Assembly: GCF_902506555.1 (NCBI RefSeq)
Contig: NZ_LR732707.1
Location: 1,827,138 to 1,891,137 of the forward strand
Reading direction: 5' to 3'
Length of the DNA stretch: 64,000 nt
DNA from: Sphingorhabdus sp. 109
GTDB taxonomy: Bacteria; Pseudomonadota; Alphaproteobacteria; Sphingomonadales; Sphingomonadaceae
In this document: piece by piece, positions 16,660 through 25,147 of the stretch
Position numbering within the stretch: the stretch's first letter is position 1
How the letters are laid out: each line of letters opens with the position of its first letter
The notes under the pieces: generated by a model
Database searches by the model: none
What the model was told of the DNA's origin: nothing
The model's input: only the letters and a program-made list of their open reading frames with translations
Made by a program: the position numbers and the translations under genes

Positions 16660-17061
16660 ATGAAACTCAATCAGGTCACCGTGGGATGCCTGGATTATGA
16701 TGAGTCGGTTGCCTTTTATCAAAGGCTTGGTCTCATCCAGATCGTCGATTCTCCGCCTCGCTATGCGCGCTTCGAGACGCCGGCCGGCGAGACTTTCTCG
16801 ATTCACAAAATGGACAGAATTGGAGCGCCGACCACCATGGTCTATTTCGAATGCGACGATCTCGATGACATTGTCGCGCAGCTGCAATCCACCGGGATCA
16901 CCTTCGACACCCAACCAACCGACCAGAGCTGGGGCTGGCGCGAGACACGGCTCCGCGACCCCGCAGGCAACCCGCTCTGTCTGTTTCGCGGCGGCGACAA
17001 TCGCCGCTTCCCGCCATGGCGGATCATCCCCTCAAACAAGAAGAAAGGAAATGCAAAATGA
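16660..17061 (+). CDS. VOC (glyoxalase/bleomycin resistance-fold) family protein, first of a SoxR-linked pair
   Basis: The 133-residue protein is a single VOC module built of two beta-alpha-beta3 units (MKLNQVTVGCLDYDESVAFYQRLGL and MVYFECDDLDDIVAQL, shown in part). DPAGNPLCLFRGG near the C terminus is the usual metal-side motif. Such proteins include glyoxalases, dioxygenases and drug-binding resistance proteins; the substrate is unknown. It lies downstream of a sox box, so it is probably induced by redox-cycling agents. GAGG precedes the ATG, and its stop overlaps the next start as ATGA. Confidence 0.85.
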   Translation: MKLNQVTVGCLDYDESVAFYQRLGLIQIVDSPPRYARFETPAGETFSIHKMDRIGAPTTMVYFECDDLDDIVAQLQSTGITFDTQPTDQSWGWRETRLRDPAGNPLCLFRGGDNRRFPPWRIIPSNKKKGNAK

Positions 17062-17438
17062 CCAACGGAAAACTGGAACACGCCAATATCACGGTAAGCG
17101 ATCCGCAACGGAGCGCCGATCTGCTGCACGATCTGTTTGGCTGGCACATCCGCTGGCAAGGACCGGCGATGGCGGGTGGCCATACAATCCATGTCGGCAC
17201 CCAGGATCAGTATATCGCGCTCTACACCCACCCGGACGTGCAGGCGTCAGACCCCACGTTCAACAAGGGCGAGCCGCTCAATCATATCGGCATAACCGTC
17301 GATGATCTGGACGCGGTGGAAGCCAAGGTCATCGCTGCCGGACTCGAACCTTTCAGCCATGCCGACTATGATCCGGGCCGCCGCTTCTATTTCTTCGACT
17401 GGAACGGCATCGAGTGGGAAGTGGTGAGCTATCAGTGA
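17058..17438 (+). CDS. VOC (glyoxalase-fold) family protein, second of the pair
   Basis: The 126-residue VOC protein starts at 17058, overlapping the previous stop by ATGA, with AAGGAA as Shine-Dalgarno. It has the usual pieces HANITVSDPQRSADLLHDLFGW and RFYFFDWNGIEWEVVSY, in part, with candidate metal ligands His (residue 7), His near INHIGI and Glu near the end. It may act with its neighbour as a heterodimer or in sequence on the same compound. The SoxR-controlled context suggests a detoxification role, by inference only. Confidence 0.85.
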   Translation: MTNGKLEHANITVSDPQRSADLLHDLFGWHIRWQGPAMAGGHTIHVGTQDQYIALYTHPDVQASDPTFNKGEPLNHIGITVDDLDAVEAKVIAAGLEPFSHADYDPGRRFYFFDWNGIEWEVVSYQ

Positions 17439-17450
17439 AGGCCTCCATTG

Positions 17451-17545
17451 CTCATCCTGAACCCGATTCAGGATCCAGAGCGGCAACCGCCACACGGGCA
17501 CGTTGCCGCTCTGGCCCTCCGATCATGTCCGGGGTGACGACACCC
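17451..17545. repeat. Palindromic intergenic repeat with two stem-loops
   Basis: Two inverted repeats are nested here: TCCTGAA-N5-TTCAGGA (17455-17473) and a perfect 13-bp pair CCAGAGCGGCAAC/GTTGCCGCTCTGG (17475-17487 with 17502-17514). It separates convergent genes and could also stop transcription, but has no T tract. The TCATCCTGAA core is shared with the repeat at 21741. Confidence 0.6.
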
Positions 17546-17558
17546 CTATTGAGCACCT

Positions 17559-18692
17559 TTACAGACTAGGATTAACCAGGACCTTCTCGCCGGTTGCCTT
17601 CTTGTCATAACCCTTGGCGATGTCCGGATCGATCATGTCCATCAGGCTGATCTCGCTGGAATAGTCGCTGTGGAAGATGCCGTTGCGCTCTTCGACGGTA
17701 TACATGCGCATTTCCATCATCCGTTCGCCGCCGACCTTTTCCAGATGCGGGGTCAGCAACCAGCCGCCGACACCCCAGTAGAGACCGAGACCGCCGCCGA
17801 GAATGGTTTCGCCGGTGTCGAGGCGACCGTAGATATAGACCTGCTTGTTAACGGTCGAGCCGTAGACACTGAATTCCGCGCCGCGCACCGCCGCAGCCTT
17901 TTCCATCGCGGTCAGGATATAGCTCGCCATCTTGCCGCCGCCGATGGCGTCGAAGCCGAGCGTCGCGCCGGTTTCGGCGAGCGCAGCGATCAGCTGATCC
18001 ATGAAATCGTCCTTGCTGCTGTCAATGACGTAGGTCAGGCCGATGTCGGTGAGGATCTTCTTCTGGGCGTCGGATCGCACGATGGCGACGAGCGGCACGC
18101 CTTCCTTGAGACAAAGCTTGGCCAGCATCTGACCGAGATTGGACGCGGCCGCGGTGTGGACCAGTCCCGTATGACCTTCGGCCCGCATCGTGTTGAGAAA
18201 GCCCTGCACGGTCATCGGGTTGACGAACAGCGAAGCGCCTTCCTTGGCCGGCGCGCCTTCGGGCAGCGGCACGCACATCATGGCGGGCATCACGCGATGG
18301 GTGCGATACATCTCGCCACCGACAATGGTCACGACCTTGCCCATCAGCGCCTGCGCCGCGTCCGAAGACCCGGCGGCCACAACCGTGCCTGCGCCTTCGT
18401 TGCCGGCCGCCAGCTTCTTGCCCGCACGGCCTTTGAAAAACGGCTGCATCGCGGGATCGACATCGGCTACCAGCGCCGGATGGCCATCAACGGTCTCGCT
18501 GCGCACCGTGTCCATATTGGCGGCCGCGGTCAGCAGGCCGAGATCGGACGGATTGATCGGGACCGCTTCCATCCGGACCACGACTTCATGCTCCCTGGGT
18601 TCGGGCACGTCATAGGGTTCGACCGACAGGATCGATTTGCCGTCTTCGGTGACGGTGGTGAACAGTTGTTTTGCGTCGGGAAATTGGCTCAT
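17559..18692 (-). CDS. Zinc-free alcohol dehydrogenase/quinone oxidoreductase-like protein (MDR family)
   Basis: The 377-residue medium-chain dehydrogenase has a GroES-like N-terminal domain (PINPSDLGLL near residue 48) and a Rossmann fold with HTAAASNLGQMLAKL (about 180-194) in place of the usual GASGGVG. It lacks the catalytic-zinc Cys/His set. A large hydrophobic glycine-rich stretch (LGGGLGLYWGVGGWLL, about 298-313) is unusual for the family. It should use NAD(P)H on a quinone or enone. It heads downstream of an NMO-like gene and an aldo/keto reductase in the same direction with short gaps. Confidence 0.8.
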   Translation of the reverse strand: MSQFPDAKQLFTTVTEDGKSILSVEPYDVPEPREHEVVVRMEAVPINPSDLGLLTAAANMDTVRSETVDGHPALVADVDPAMQPFFKGRAGKKLAAGNEGAGTVVAAGSSDAAQALMGKVVTIVGGEMYRTHRVMPAMMCVPLPEGAPAKEGASLFVNPMTVQGFLNTMRAEGHTGLVHTAAASNLGQMLAKLCLKEGVPLVAIVRSDAQKKILTDIGLTYVIDSSKDDFMDQLIAALAETGATLGFDAIGGGKMASYILTAMEKAAAVRGAEFSVYGSTVNKQVYIYGRLDTGETILGGGLGLYWGVGGWLLTPHLEKVGGERMMEMRMYTVEERNGIFHSDYSSEISLMDMIDPDIAKGYDKKATGEKVLVNPSL

Positions 18693-18716
18693 GAAATATT
18701 CCTCTCTTCTATGTTT

Positions 18717-19652
18717 CTAGAAACTTCTGCTGGCCGCTAGCGCGCCCAGTCTTCCGGTGATTTCGAAAAATTCGCTCACCGTTTCGTCGATAATCTGTTT
18801 GGCAGTTTTTACCTCGTCAATCAAACCGGAAGATTGCCCGGCCAGCCCGACGGAGGCCTCCATATCGCCGCCGAAATAGACGTCCATAATGCCCTTGAAC
18901 GTGTCGGGCGGCATCACCCCGTCCTCATGGATTTTTGCGGTCCGTTCGGTCTTCAGCGCGCGAATGCAGGGCGAGGCTTTCTTGTTCAGCACATAGGTGC
19001 CGGTCTCCTCGGCATCGAGTATCGCCTGCTTGTAATTCATATGCACAGGGCTTTCGGCGCTCGACACAAAGCGCGTGCCCATCTGGATCGCTTCGGCGCC
19101 GAGCGCGAAGGCTGCCGCCATGCCTTTGCCATCCGCAATACCGCCAGCGGCGACCATAGGAATATCGGTCTGCCGGCGGATCGCTTGCAACAGGACCAGG
19201 GTCGACACTTCCTCGGGATTTTTGAAACCGCCGCCCTCGGCACCTTCGACGACCAGACCGTCCACGCCAGCTTCGACACAGCCCATAGCGGCAGCAACAG
19301 TCGGGACGGCATGATAGACCACGATACCCGCCTCCTGCAGAGGACCGACAAATTTCCGCGGGCTGCCGGCAGACGTCGTCACGAATTTCACACCGGATTC
19401 GCAAACACGGGTCAGGATCGCGGGGTCTTTCAGAAACATGATCGGAAGGTTGACGCCAAAGGGCGCGTCGGTGAGGTCCTTCATCTTCTCGATCTCGGCC
19501 ATGCAGTTTTCGGTCTCGCCCGAGCTGGTCTCGATAATGCCGAGCCCGCCGGCATTGCACACGGCCGAAGCCAATTGCGAGCGGGCGATCCATCCCATCG
19601 GCGCCTGCACGATCGGATATTTTGCGCCGCTATGTTGAAGGAAACGGTTCAT
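18717..19652 (-). CDS. Nitronate monooxygenase / FabK-like flavoenzyme
   Basis: The 311-residue TIM-barrel FMN protein has IVQAPMGWIA at the start, PFGVNLPI, VVEGAEGGG (about residue 140), AAGGIADGKG and IQMGTRFVSSAES, which are the FMN- and substrate-binding motifs of the 2-nitropropane dioxygenase family. Members oxidise nitronates or, as FabK, reduce enoyl-ACP. The GGRLGAL-like tail and context (between two dehydrogenases, no fab genes) favour a catabolic or detoxifying enzyme. Spacing to neighbours is 24 and 29 bp, so an operon is likely. Confidence 0.85.
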   Translation of the reverse strand: MNRFLQHSGAKYPIVQAPMGWIARSQLASAVCNAGGLGIIETSSGETENCMAEIEKMKDLTDAPFGVNLPIMFLKDPAILTRVCESGVKFVTTSAGSPRKFVGPLQEAGIVVYHAVPTVAAAMGCVEAGVDGLVVEGAEGGGFKNPEEVSTLVLLQAIRRQTDIPMVAAGGIADGKGMAAAFALGAEAIQMGTRFVSSAESPVHMNYKQAILDAEETGTYVLNKKASPCIRALKTERTAKIHEDGVMPPDTFKGIMDVYFGGDMEASVGLAGQSSGLIDEVKTAKQIIDETVSEFFEITGRLGALAASRSF

Positions 19653-19681
19653 AAAAAGTCTTTCTCTTTATCGTTGGCGAC

Positions 19682-20698
19682 TCAGCCCATCGGATACATG
19701 ATTTCCCGGCTGATCTTGTAGATCCGCTTCATCATCTCTGGGCTGAGTTCCAGATCGGCGGCGGCGAATATTTCCGGCAGTTGATCAGTGTGCGTCGCGC
19801 CGACGATGGTGGACGCGACGAAATCATGCTGTTTCGACCAGGCCGTCGCCAGCGTCACCGGTGCTACGCCCAGTTCTTCGGCAATGGCCATATAGCGCTT
19901 CGTCGATTCCTCGGACTTGGGATTGACGAACCGCTCGGCCATTTTCTTCTGCCGGCCGCCCATTTTCAGATAGGCAGAAAAACGCGCGCCTTCCGGCGTA
20001 GCTCCGTCATTATATTTACCAGACAGGGCCCCACCGGCGAGCGGCGAATAAGGGATCAGGCTGACCCCTTCCATCCGGCAGACCTGCGCCAGTTCATCCT
20101 CGAACCGCCGGTTGTTCATGCTGAAATTATTCTGGATCGTGCAATAGCGGGTGACGCCCAGCCGTTCGGACGCTTCCAGCGATTTCATCAGGCCCCAGCT
20201 GGTTTCGTTGGAACAGCCGATCGCGCGGATCTTGCCCTTGCGGATTTGCTCGTCGAGCACTTCCATGGTTTCGTCATAAGCCGTGCCGTGATCGGGCCAA
20301 TGGGTCTGGTAAAGGTCGATATAATCGGTCTGCAGCCGTTTGAGACTGTCGTCCAGCGCCTTGACGATATTGTGCCGGTCAAGGGCGGTCATGCCGGCCC
20401 GTTGCGAAGATTCGATCCATCCGTGACTGGGGCCCGATACCTTGGTCGCGATGATCAGGCTGTCGCGATCCTTACCTTTCATCCAGCGGCCGACAATCTT
20501 TTCCGTTTCCCCTGCCCATTCTCGTTTGGGCGGCACCGGGTAATTTTCTGCCGTGTCGAAGAAATTGATTCCCGCCTCGACCGATTCGTCCATGATTCGG
20601 TGTGACATCGCTTCGTCAGCGCCGCTGCCAAAAGTCATCGTTCCCATGCAGATTTCGGATACATAGATCGGGCTTCGGCCCAGACGACGTGTTTTCAT
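19682..20698 (-). CDS. Aldo/keto reductase, Tas-like
   Basis: The 338-residue (beta/alpha)8 reductase shows the catalytic set: Asp and Tyr in FFDTAENYP (about residues 47-55), Lys in IIATKVSG and His in YQTHWPDH. The C-terminal IVGATHTDQL segment binds NADPH phosphate. The length and the WPDH motif resemble Tas/YghZ-type enzymes of E. coli. It is the first gene of a three-gene same-strand set of oxidoreductases (19682-17559). The substrate is not known. Confidence 0.88.
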   Translation of the reverse strand: MKTRRLGRSPIYVSEICMGTMTFGSGADEAMSHRIMDESVEAGINFFDTAENYPVPPKREWAGETEKIVGRWMKGKDRDSLIIATKVSGPSHGWIESSQRAGMTALDRHNIVKALDDSLKRLQTDYIDLYQTHWPDHGTAYDETMEVLDEQIRKGKIRAIGCSNETSWGLMKSLEASERLGVTRYCTIQNNFSMNNRRFEDELAQVCRMEGVSLIPYSPLAGGALSGKYNDGATPEGARFSAYLKMGGRQKKMAERFVNPKSEESTKRYMAIAEELGVAPVTLATAWSKQHDFVASTIVGATHTDQLPEIFAAADLELSPEMMKRIYKISREIMYPMG

Positions 20699-20793
20699 GC
20701 AGATATCTCCGGGAAACAGGATGTCAGATTAACTATGCGGTTAAGCAGCATAGACGCCTTGGGTTGCGAAACGCAATGCAATTTCGTTGGCGG

Positions 20794-21711
20794 CTAGCCT
20801 GCCTGACCGAGAACCAGACAAGCGAGAAACAACAGGAAACCGGCGAAGCGGTTGGACCGGAACTTAGCGAGCGCATCATCGCCATCGCCGCTGTTCAGGG
20901 TCGTGACCTGCCAGAGAAGATGCAGCCCGACCGGCACCAGCGCCACGAGACCCAGCCATTGCGGCCGCAGCATCCAGAAGGCCGCTGCCCAACTGGTCAG
21001 CGCAACAAGGTAAAAGACGAGTACGCCAAAACGGACATTTTCGCCCAGCCGCAACGCGCTCGACCGGATGCCGACCAGCGCGTCATCTTCCCGATCCTGC
21101 AGCGCGTAAATCGTGTCATAGCCGATCACCCAGAATATTGATCCGCAATAGAGCAAGACCATGGCCCAGCGAACCTGCGGTAGGATCGCCAGCCATCCGA
21201 CTAGCGCACCCCAGCTGAACACCAGCCCCAGCCAGGCCTGCGGCCACCAGGTGATGCGTTTCATGAACGGGTAAGCGGCAACCAAAGCGAGACTGCCCAG
21301 CGCGACCAGCTTGGCGGCGGTGTTGAGCTGGATCCAGACAGCCAAGCCGATGAGGCACAGGATCCCGAGCCATATCCAGGCTGCGTTCAGCGATGTGGCA
21401 CCACTGGCCAGCGGCCGCGAGCGGGTTCGCTCCACTTGCCGGTCGAGATCACGGTCGACGATATCATTATAGACACAGCCGGCTCCGCGCATCGCGATCG
21501 ATCCGAGCAATAGCCAGAGCAGCAGGTCCCAGCGCTGAATCGCACCGCCAGCCAGCGCGACACCCCAGGCACAGGGCCAGAACAGCAGCCACCAGCCGAT
21601 CGGCCGGTCGAAACGGGCGAGCAGAGCGAATGGTTGCGCCGCCCCGGGCAGCAGGCCGATGATGCCCTTATGTTCGGAATCAGGGACAATATGATCTGAC
21701 TGGCTGGGCAT
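20794..21711 (-). CDS. ubiA: 4-hydroxybenzoate polyprenyltransferase UbiA
   Basis: The 305-residue integral membrane enzyme has about nine helices and both Asp-rich motifs: YNDIVDRDLDRQVERTRSRPL type motif near residue 82, shortened here to NDIVDRDLD, and YDTIYALQDREDD near residue 200. It attaches the polyprenyl tail to 4-hydroxybenzoate in ubiquinone synthesis. The N-terminal 25 residues are variable. It is divergent from rsmE, with a palindromic repeat in the gap, and stands as a single-gene unit. Confidence 0.94.
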   Translation of the reverse strand: MPSQSDHIVPDSEHKGIIGLLPGAAQPFALLARFDRPIGWWLLFWPCAWGVALAGGAIQRWDLLLWLLLGSIAMRGAGCVYNDIVDRDLDRQVERTRSRPLASGATSLNAAWIWLGILCLIGLAVWIQLNTAAKLVALGSLALVAAYPFMKRITWWPQAWLGLVFSWGALVGWLAILPQVRWAMVLLYCGSIFWVIGYDTIYALQDREDDALVGIRSSALRLGENVRFGVLVFYLVALTSWAAAFWMLRPQWLGLVALVPVGLHLLWQVTTLNSGDGDDALAKFRSNRFAGFLLFLACLVLGQAG

Positions 21712-21740
21712 GATGATCGCATATCGTCATTTCCCCTGTT

Positions 21741-21822
21741 CGTCATCCTGAACTTGTTTCAAGACCTCTTCCGGACAAAAACTGTCCTCCGCCCGAGATG
21801 CTGAAACAAATTCAGCATGACG
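21741..21822. repeat. Palindromic repeat between ubiA and rsmE
   Basis: CGTCATCCTGAACTTGTTTCA (from 21741) is the near-complement of the block ending CAGCATGACG at 21822 (about 18 of 21 positions pair), with a loop of roughly 38 nt. The same TCATCCTGAA core occurs at 17451. It is a REP-like element that would form a cruciform or a strong RNA stem in the leader of rsmE. Confidence 0.65.
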
Positions 21823-21852
21823 GGACTGAAAGCGGGCGCTAAACACTGCCGC

Positions 21853-22617
21853 ATGCCAGCCACGCCCGCCTATCCCCCGCACAGCGCTCCGCGCCTCTAT
21901 GTCGATGCCGAGCTTGCCGACGGCGCCGAAATCCGGCTGGACGGCAGCCATGCCCATTATCTACTCAAGGTCATGCGGATCAGACAGGGTGATCCGGTGA
22001 AACTGTTCGACGATCGCACCGGCGAATATCTCGCCCATGTTTCGGCCCTCGGCAAACGCGACCTGATCCTAACCATCAATGGCAAGACCCGCGAACGGGA
22101 AGCCGTCCCCGACCTCTGGCTGTGCTCCGCCCCGATCAAGAAAGACCGGTTCAACTGGATCGCCGAGAAGGCGACCGAACTGGGCGTCGCCAAAATGATC
22201 CCGGTGCTGACCGAGCGCACCCAGAGCTCCAATTTCAAGCACGAGAAGCTTCGCGCCCATATGATCGAGGCAGCAGAGCAATGCGAGCGTACCGCCCTGC
22301 CCGTGCTTGCTCCACAGCTGAAATTACCCGAGTTGCTCGAACAATGGCCCGCCGAACGCCATCTTTTCTTTGCCGACGAGCGTATCCATGAAAGTGGCGA
22401 AGGCAGTTTCCGCAAGGCGCTGGTCGCGCATGACGGTCCGGCCGCGATCCTGATCGGTCCGGAAGGCGGTTTTTCCGACGCGGAGAATGATATGATCCGC
22501 GCCCTGCCCCGGTCGGTGCCGGTCTCGCTCGGCCCACGCATATTGCGCGCCGATACCGCCGCTCTGGCGGCAACCAGCCTGTGGATGGCCGGTCGCGGGG
22601 ACTGGAATCCCCGCTGA
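21853..22617 (+). CDS. rsmE: 16S rRNA (uracil-1498-N3)-methyltransferase RsmE
   Basis: The 254-residue SPOUT-fold enzyme has an N-terminal PUA-like domain (PRLYVDAELADG, AHYLLKVMR) and the C-terminal trefoil knot with LIGPEGGFSDAE and LGPRILRADTAALAA, the SAM-binding motifs of RsmE. It methylates U1498 in helix 44 of 16S rRNA. The frame is open 12 codons further upstream, but those codons fall inside the palindromic repeat, so the ATG at 21853 was preferred. No clear Shine-Dalgarno is present. Confidence 0.93.
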   Translation: MPATPAYPPHSAPRLYVDAELADGAEIRLDGSHAHYLLKVMRIRQGDPVKLFDDRTGEYLAHVSALGKRDLILTINGKTREREAVPDLWLCSAPIKKDRFNWIAEKATELGVAKMIPVLTERTQSSNFKHEKLRAHMIEAAEQCERTALPVLAPQLKLPELLEQWPAERHLFFADERIHESGEGSFRKALVAHDGPAAILIGPEGGFSDAENDMIRALPRSVPVSLGPRILRADTAALAATSLWMAGRGDWNPR

Positions 22618-22731
22618 CCGCAGCTGCCTTGACCCCGCCCGCCGATGTAACCGTCCTGAAATACCTGTAAAACCTGCCGCCCCGACCATGTGGTTAACCA
22701 ATAATTAGCCCTATCAGAATAGGGAAAGCTC

Positions 22732-24675
22732 ATGTTTTCGGGAAAATCTTTCGGGGGCCAGAGCCGATTGACCGTCCACGCTTTGCTGTGGGGGCTGCTG
22801 TGCCTGTGCGCGACGGCGCTGTTCCCGGCCGCCAAGGCCGAAGCTCAGACCGTCAACACCTATTCAAACAGCAGCACGGTCTCAATCCCGGACAACGCCT
22901 GTCCGGCGACCGTCGACCGCTCCTTCAGCGTCGGCACCAGCTATATTATCGGGGATGTCAACATCGGTGTCCTGCTGGACCATACTTATCGTCGCGATCT
23001 GGAAATCAGCCTGACTTCACCCAGTGGCACGGTCGTCACGCTGATGGACTATGTCGGCGGCGGTGCCAATAATCTGAATGTCGAGTTTGACGATGAAGGC
23101 AATGATGGCGACATCGCCTCCCACACATCCAACGATTCGCTGACGCCGGTATATGCCAGCAGCAGAACGCCCCAGGGCAGCCTGTCTGCCTTTGATGGCG
23201 AAAATGCATTCGGCACCTGGACGCTGAAGATCTGCGACCAGCAGCGCATCGATACCGGATCCTTTCGCCGGGCCGATCTGTATATCACCGAAAAAGCTCC
23301 CTCTGCGGATCTTTCGATAAGCAAAAGCTTCGGCGCCACCTCGACCAACACCGGCAAATATACATTGTCGGTCACCAATGCCGCGACATCAGAATTGACG
23401 GCGACGGGCGTAACGGTCAGCGACAATCTGCCTTCCGGAGTCACACTCACGGGCACCTCGGGCACCGGCACCTATAGCGGCGGAATCTGGACCCTGGGGA
23501 CTGCGATAGCGCCGGGGCAGACAATCACTATAGAGTTGAACGTCAATATCACGGCCTCGTCCGGCACCATCACCAATGTCGCGGAAATTCGATCTTCCTC
23601 CGCCTATGATCATGATTCAACGCCGAATAACGGAGTGACCAGCGAGGATGATTATGCCAGCGTCAGCTTCACCGCCGGCAGTCGGCTGCCTGGCTATATA
23701 CCACCGCTGACGTCGGTTTGCTCAATCTCCAATCAGCTACAGTTCAGCTGGGCCTCGCCAACCACATGGTCTCCGTCCGGCTCGCTCAGCCAGTCCTATA
23801 ATGTTTCGGGTCTGGGCAATGTCCTGTTCAACGTCACCCAGCCGCCAAATGGCTTCGTCAACAGTACGCCGGAAATAACCACCAGCAATTCAGGCGGCGG
23901 CGCATCCGGCACCCGGGCTCTCTACTTCTACATGAACAACGGTAACGAAACGCACAGTTCCAGCACGACATTCACGTTGCCGACGGCTGTTCCCGGCCTG
24001 CAGTTCAGGATTTTCGATATCGATTATGCGGCCAACCAGTTCACCGACAGGGTTACCATCACCGGCACCTATAATGGCGCTTCGGTGCTACCGACCCTGT
24101 CGAACAACACTGCAAATTATGTCAGCGGCAACAGTGTGATCGGCGACGGCGCCTCCGGTGCAACCGATCCCTATGGCAATGTGGTCGTCACCTTCACCTC
24201 GCCAGTGGATTCGGTAACCGTGGTATATGACAATTATCCGCCGACCACCCCGACGAGTTCGGGCAATCAGGCGATGTCGATCCATGATATCACCTTTTGC
24301 CGGCCAACGACTACGCTCAGCGTTACCAAAATCAGTTCGATTATCAGCGATCCCGTCAATGGTTCCGACAATCCGAAACGGATACCGGATGCCATCGTGC
24401 AATATTGCATTCTGATCAGCAACAGCGGCGGGACAACCGCGGATTCCATTGTCGCCACCGACAATCTTACCGGACCGTTCACCTATAATCCCGGGTCGAT
24501 GCGAAGCGGCAGCAATTGCGGATCCGCCGCAACAGCCGAGGATGACGATGCAACCGGCAGCGACGAAAGCGATCCCTATGGGGCCTATATTTCCGGTTCC
24601 ACCATCACGGCAACGGCAACTTCACTGGCCGCCGCCAGCAGCTTCGCACTGACCTTTCAGGTCACCATAGACTAG
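22732..24675 (+). CDS. Large secreted protein with P-domain and DUF11 repeats
   Basis: The 647-residue protein has a signal peptide (about 1-38, ending KAEAQ). Residues about 45-190 form a proprotein-convertase P-domain (VNIGVLLDHTYRRDLEISL, WTLKICDQQ in pieces), normally found beside subtilisin-like proteases, but no protease domain is present. Residues about 195-300 form a DUF11 cell-surface repeat (ADLSISKSFG, NLPSGVTLTG). An uncharacterised Ser/Thr-rich middle follows, then a second DUF11-like module to the end. It lacks an obvious membrane anchor or PEP-CTERM tail. A surface structural or adhesive role is inferred. Confidence 0.75.
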   Translation: MFSGKSFGGQSRLTVHALLWGLLCLCATALFPAAKAEAQTVNTYSNSSTVSIPDNACPATVDRSFSVGTSYIIGDVNIGVLLDHTYRRDLEISLTSPSGTVVTLMDYVGGGANNLNVEFDDEGNDGDIASHTSNDSLTPVYASSRTPQGSLSAFDGENAFGTWTLKICDQQRIDTGSFRRADLYITEKAPSADLSISKSFGATSTNTGKYTLSVTNAATSELTATGVTVSDNLPSGVTLTGTSGTGTYSGGIWTLGTAIAPGQTITIELNVNITASSGTITNVAEIRSSSAYDHDSTPNNGVTSEDDYASVSFTAGSRLPGYIPPLTSVCSISNQLQFSWASPTTWSPSGSLSQSYNVSGLGNVLFNVTQPPNGFVNSTPEITTSNSGGGASGTRALYFYMNNGNETHSSSTTFTLPTAVPGLQFRIFDIDYAANQFTDRVTITGTYNGASVLPTLSNNTANYVSGNSVIGDGASGATDPYGNVVVTFTSPVDSVTVVYDNYPPTTPTSSGNQAMSIHDITFCRPTTTLSVTKISSIISDPVNGSDNPKRIPDAIVQYCILISNSGGTTADSIVATDNLTGPFTYNPGSMRSGSNCGSAATAEDDDATGSDESDPYGAYISGSTITATATSLAAASSFALTFQVTID

Positions 24676-25139
24676 CCAGACCGCTTCAACCGAACCAGTA
24701 TTTCATCGAGAGACGACAGAAAGCGCGAGCGGTCCGCCTTGCTGAATGGGCGCGGTCCGCCGATATTCTCGCTGCCCATGCCGGCCCGCAGGTCAGCCAT
24801 GATTGCGCGGGTTGCCACCGCCGCGCCAATGGAATTTGCTGTGAACGGCTTGCCGTTCGACCCGATCACAGCAGCGCCCGCCTTCACACATCGATCCGCC
24901 AGCAAAATATCAGACGTGATCACAATGGTGCGAGCACCGGTGCGCTCTGCGATATAGTCATCGGCCGCATCAAAGGCATCGCTGACCAGCACGCGGCTGA
25001 CCAGCGGATGATTGGGCACACGAAACGGGCTGTTGCTGACAATCACTACCGCCACGCCGTGACGATCCGCCACCCGGTAAATTTCATCCTTTACCGGGCA
25101 GGCATCCGCATCAACCAATATTTCAATAGCGCCGGTCAT
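24672..25139 (-). CDS. YaiI/YqxD (DUF188) family protein
   Basis: The 155-residue protein begins with the family signature ILVDADACPVKDEIYR and continues with SNSPFR, DDYIAERTG and VITSDILLADRC, typical of the DUF188 family with a PIN-like fold and conserved acidic residues. No activity is established. It overlaps the stop of the convergent P-domain gene by 4 bp and is followed 8 bp later by the helicase stop on the same strand, so it lies just downstream of the helicase's neighbour gap and is probably independently expressed from the opposite side. Confidence 0.88.
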   Translation of the reverse strand: MTGAIEILVDADACPVKDEIYRVADRHGVAVVIVSNSPFRVPNHPLVSRVLVSDAFDAADDYIAERTGARTIVITSDILLADRCVKAGAAVIGSNGKPFTANSIGAAVATRAIMADLRAGMGSENIGGPRPFSKADRSRFLSSLDEILVRLKRSG

Positions 25140-25147
25140 CGACCGAA

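Noticed and set aside
16534-16914. Minus-strand frame overlapping the sox box and the first VOC gene
   Set aside because: It starts inside the VOC gene and runs over the promoter; no ribosome site and no resemblance.
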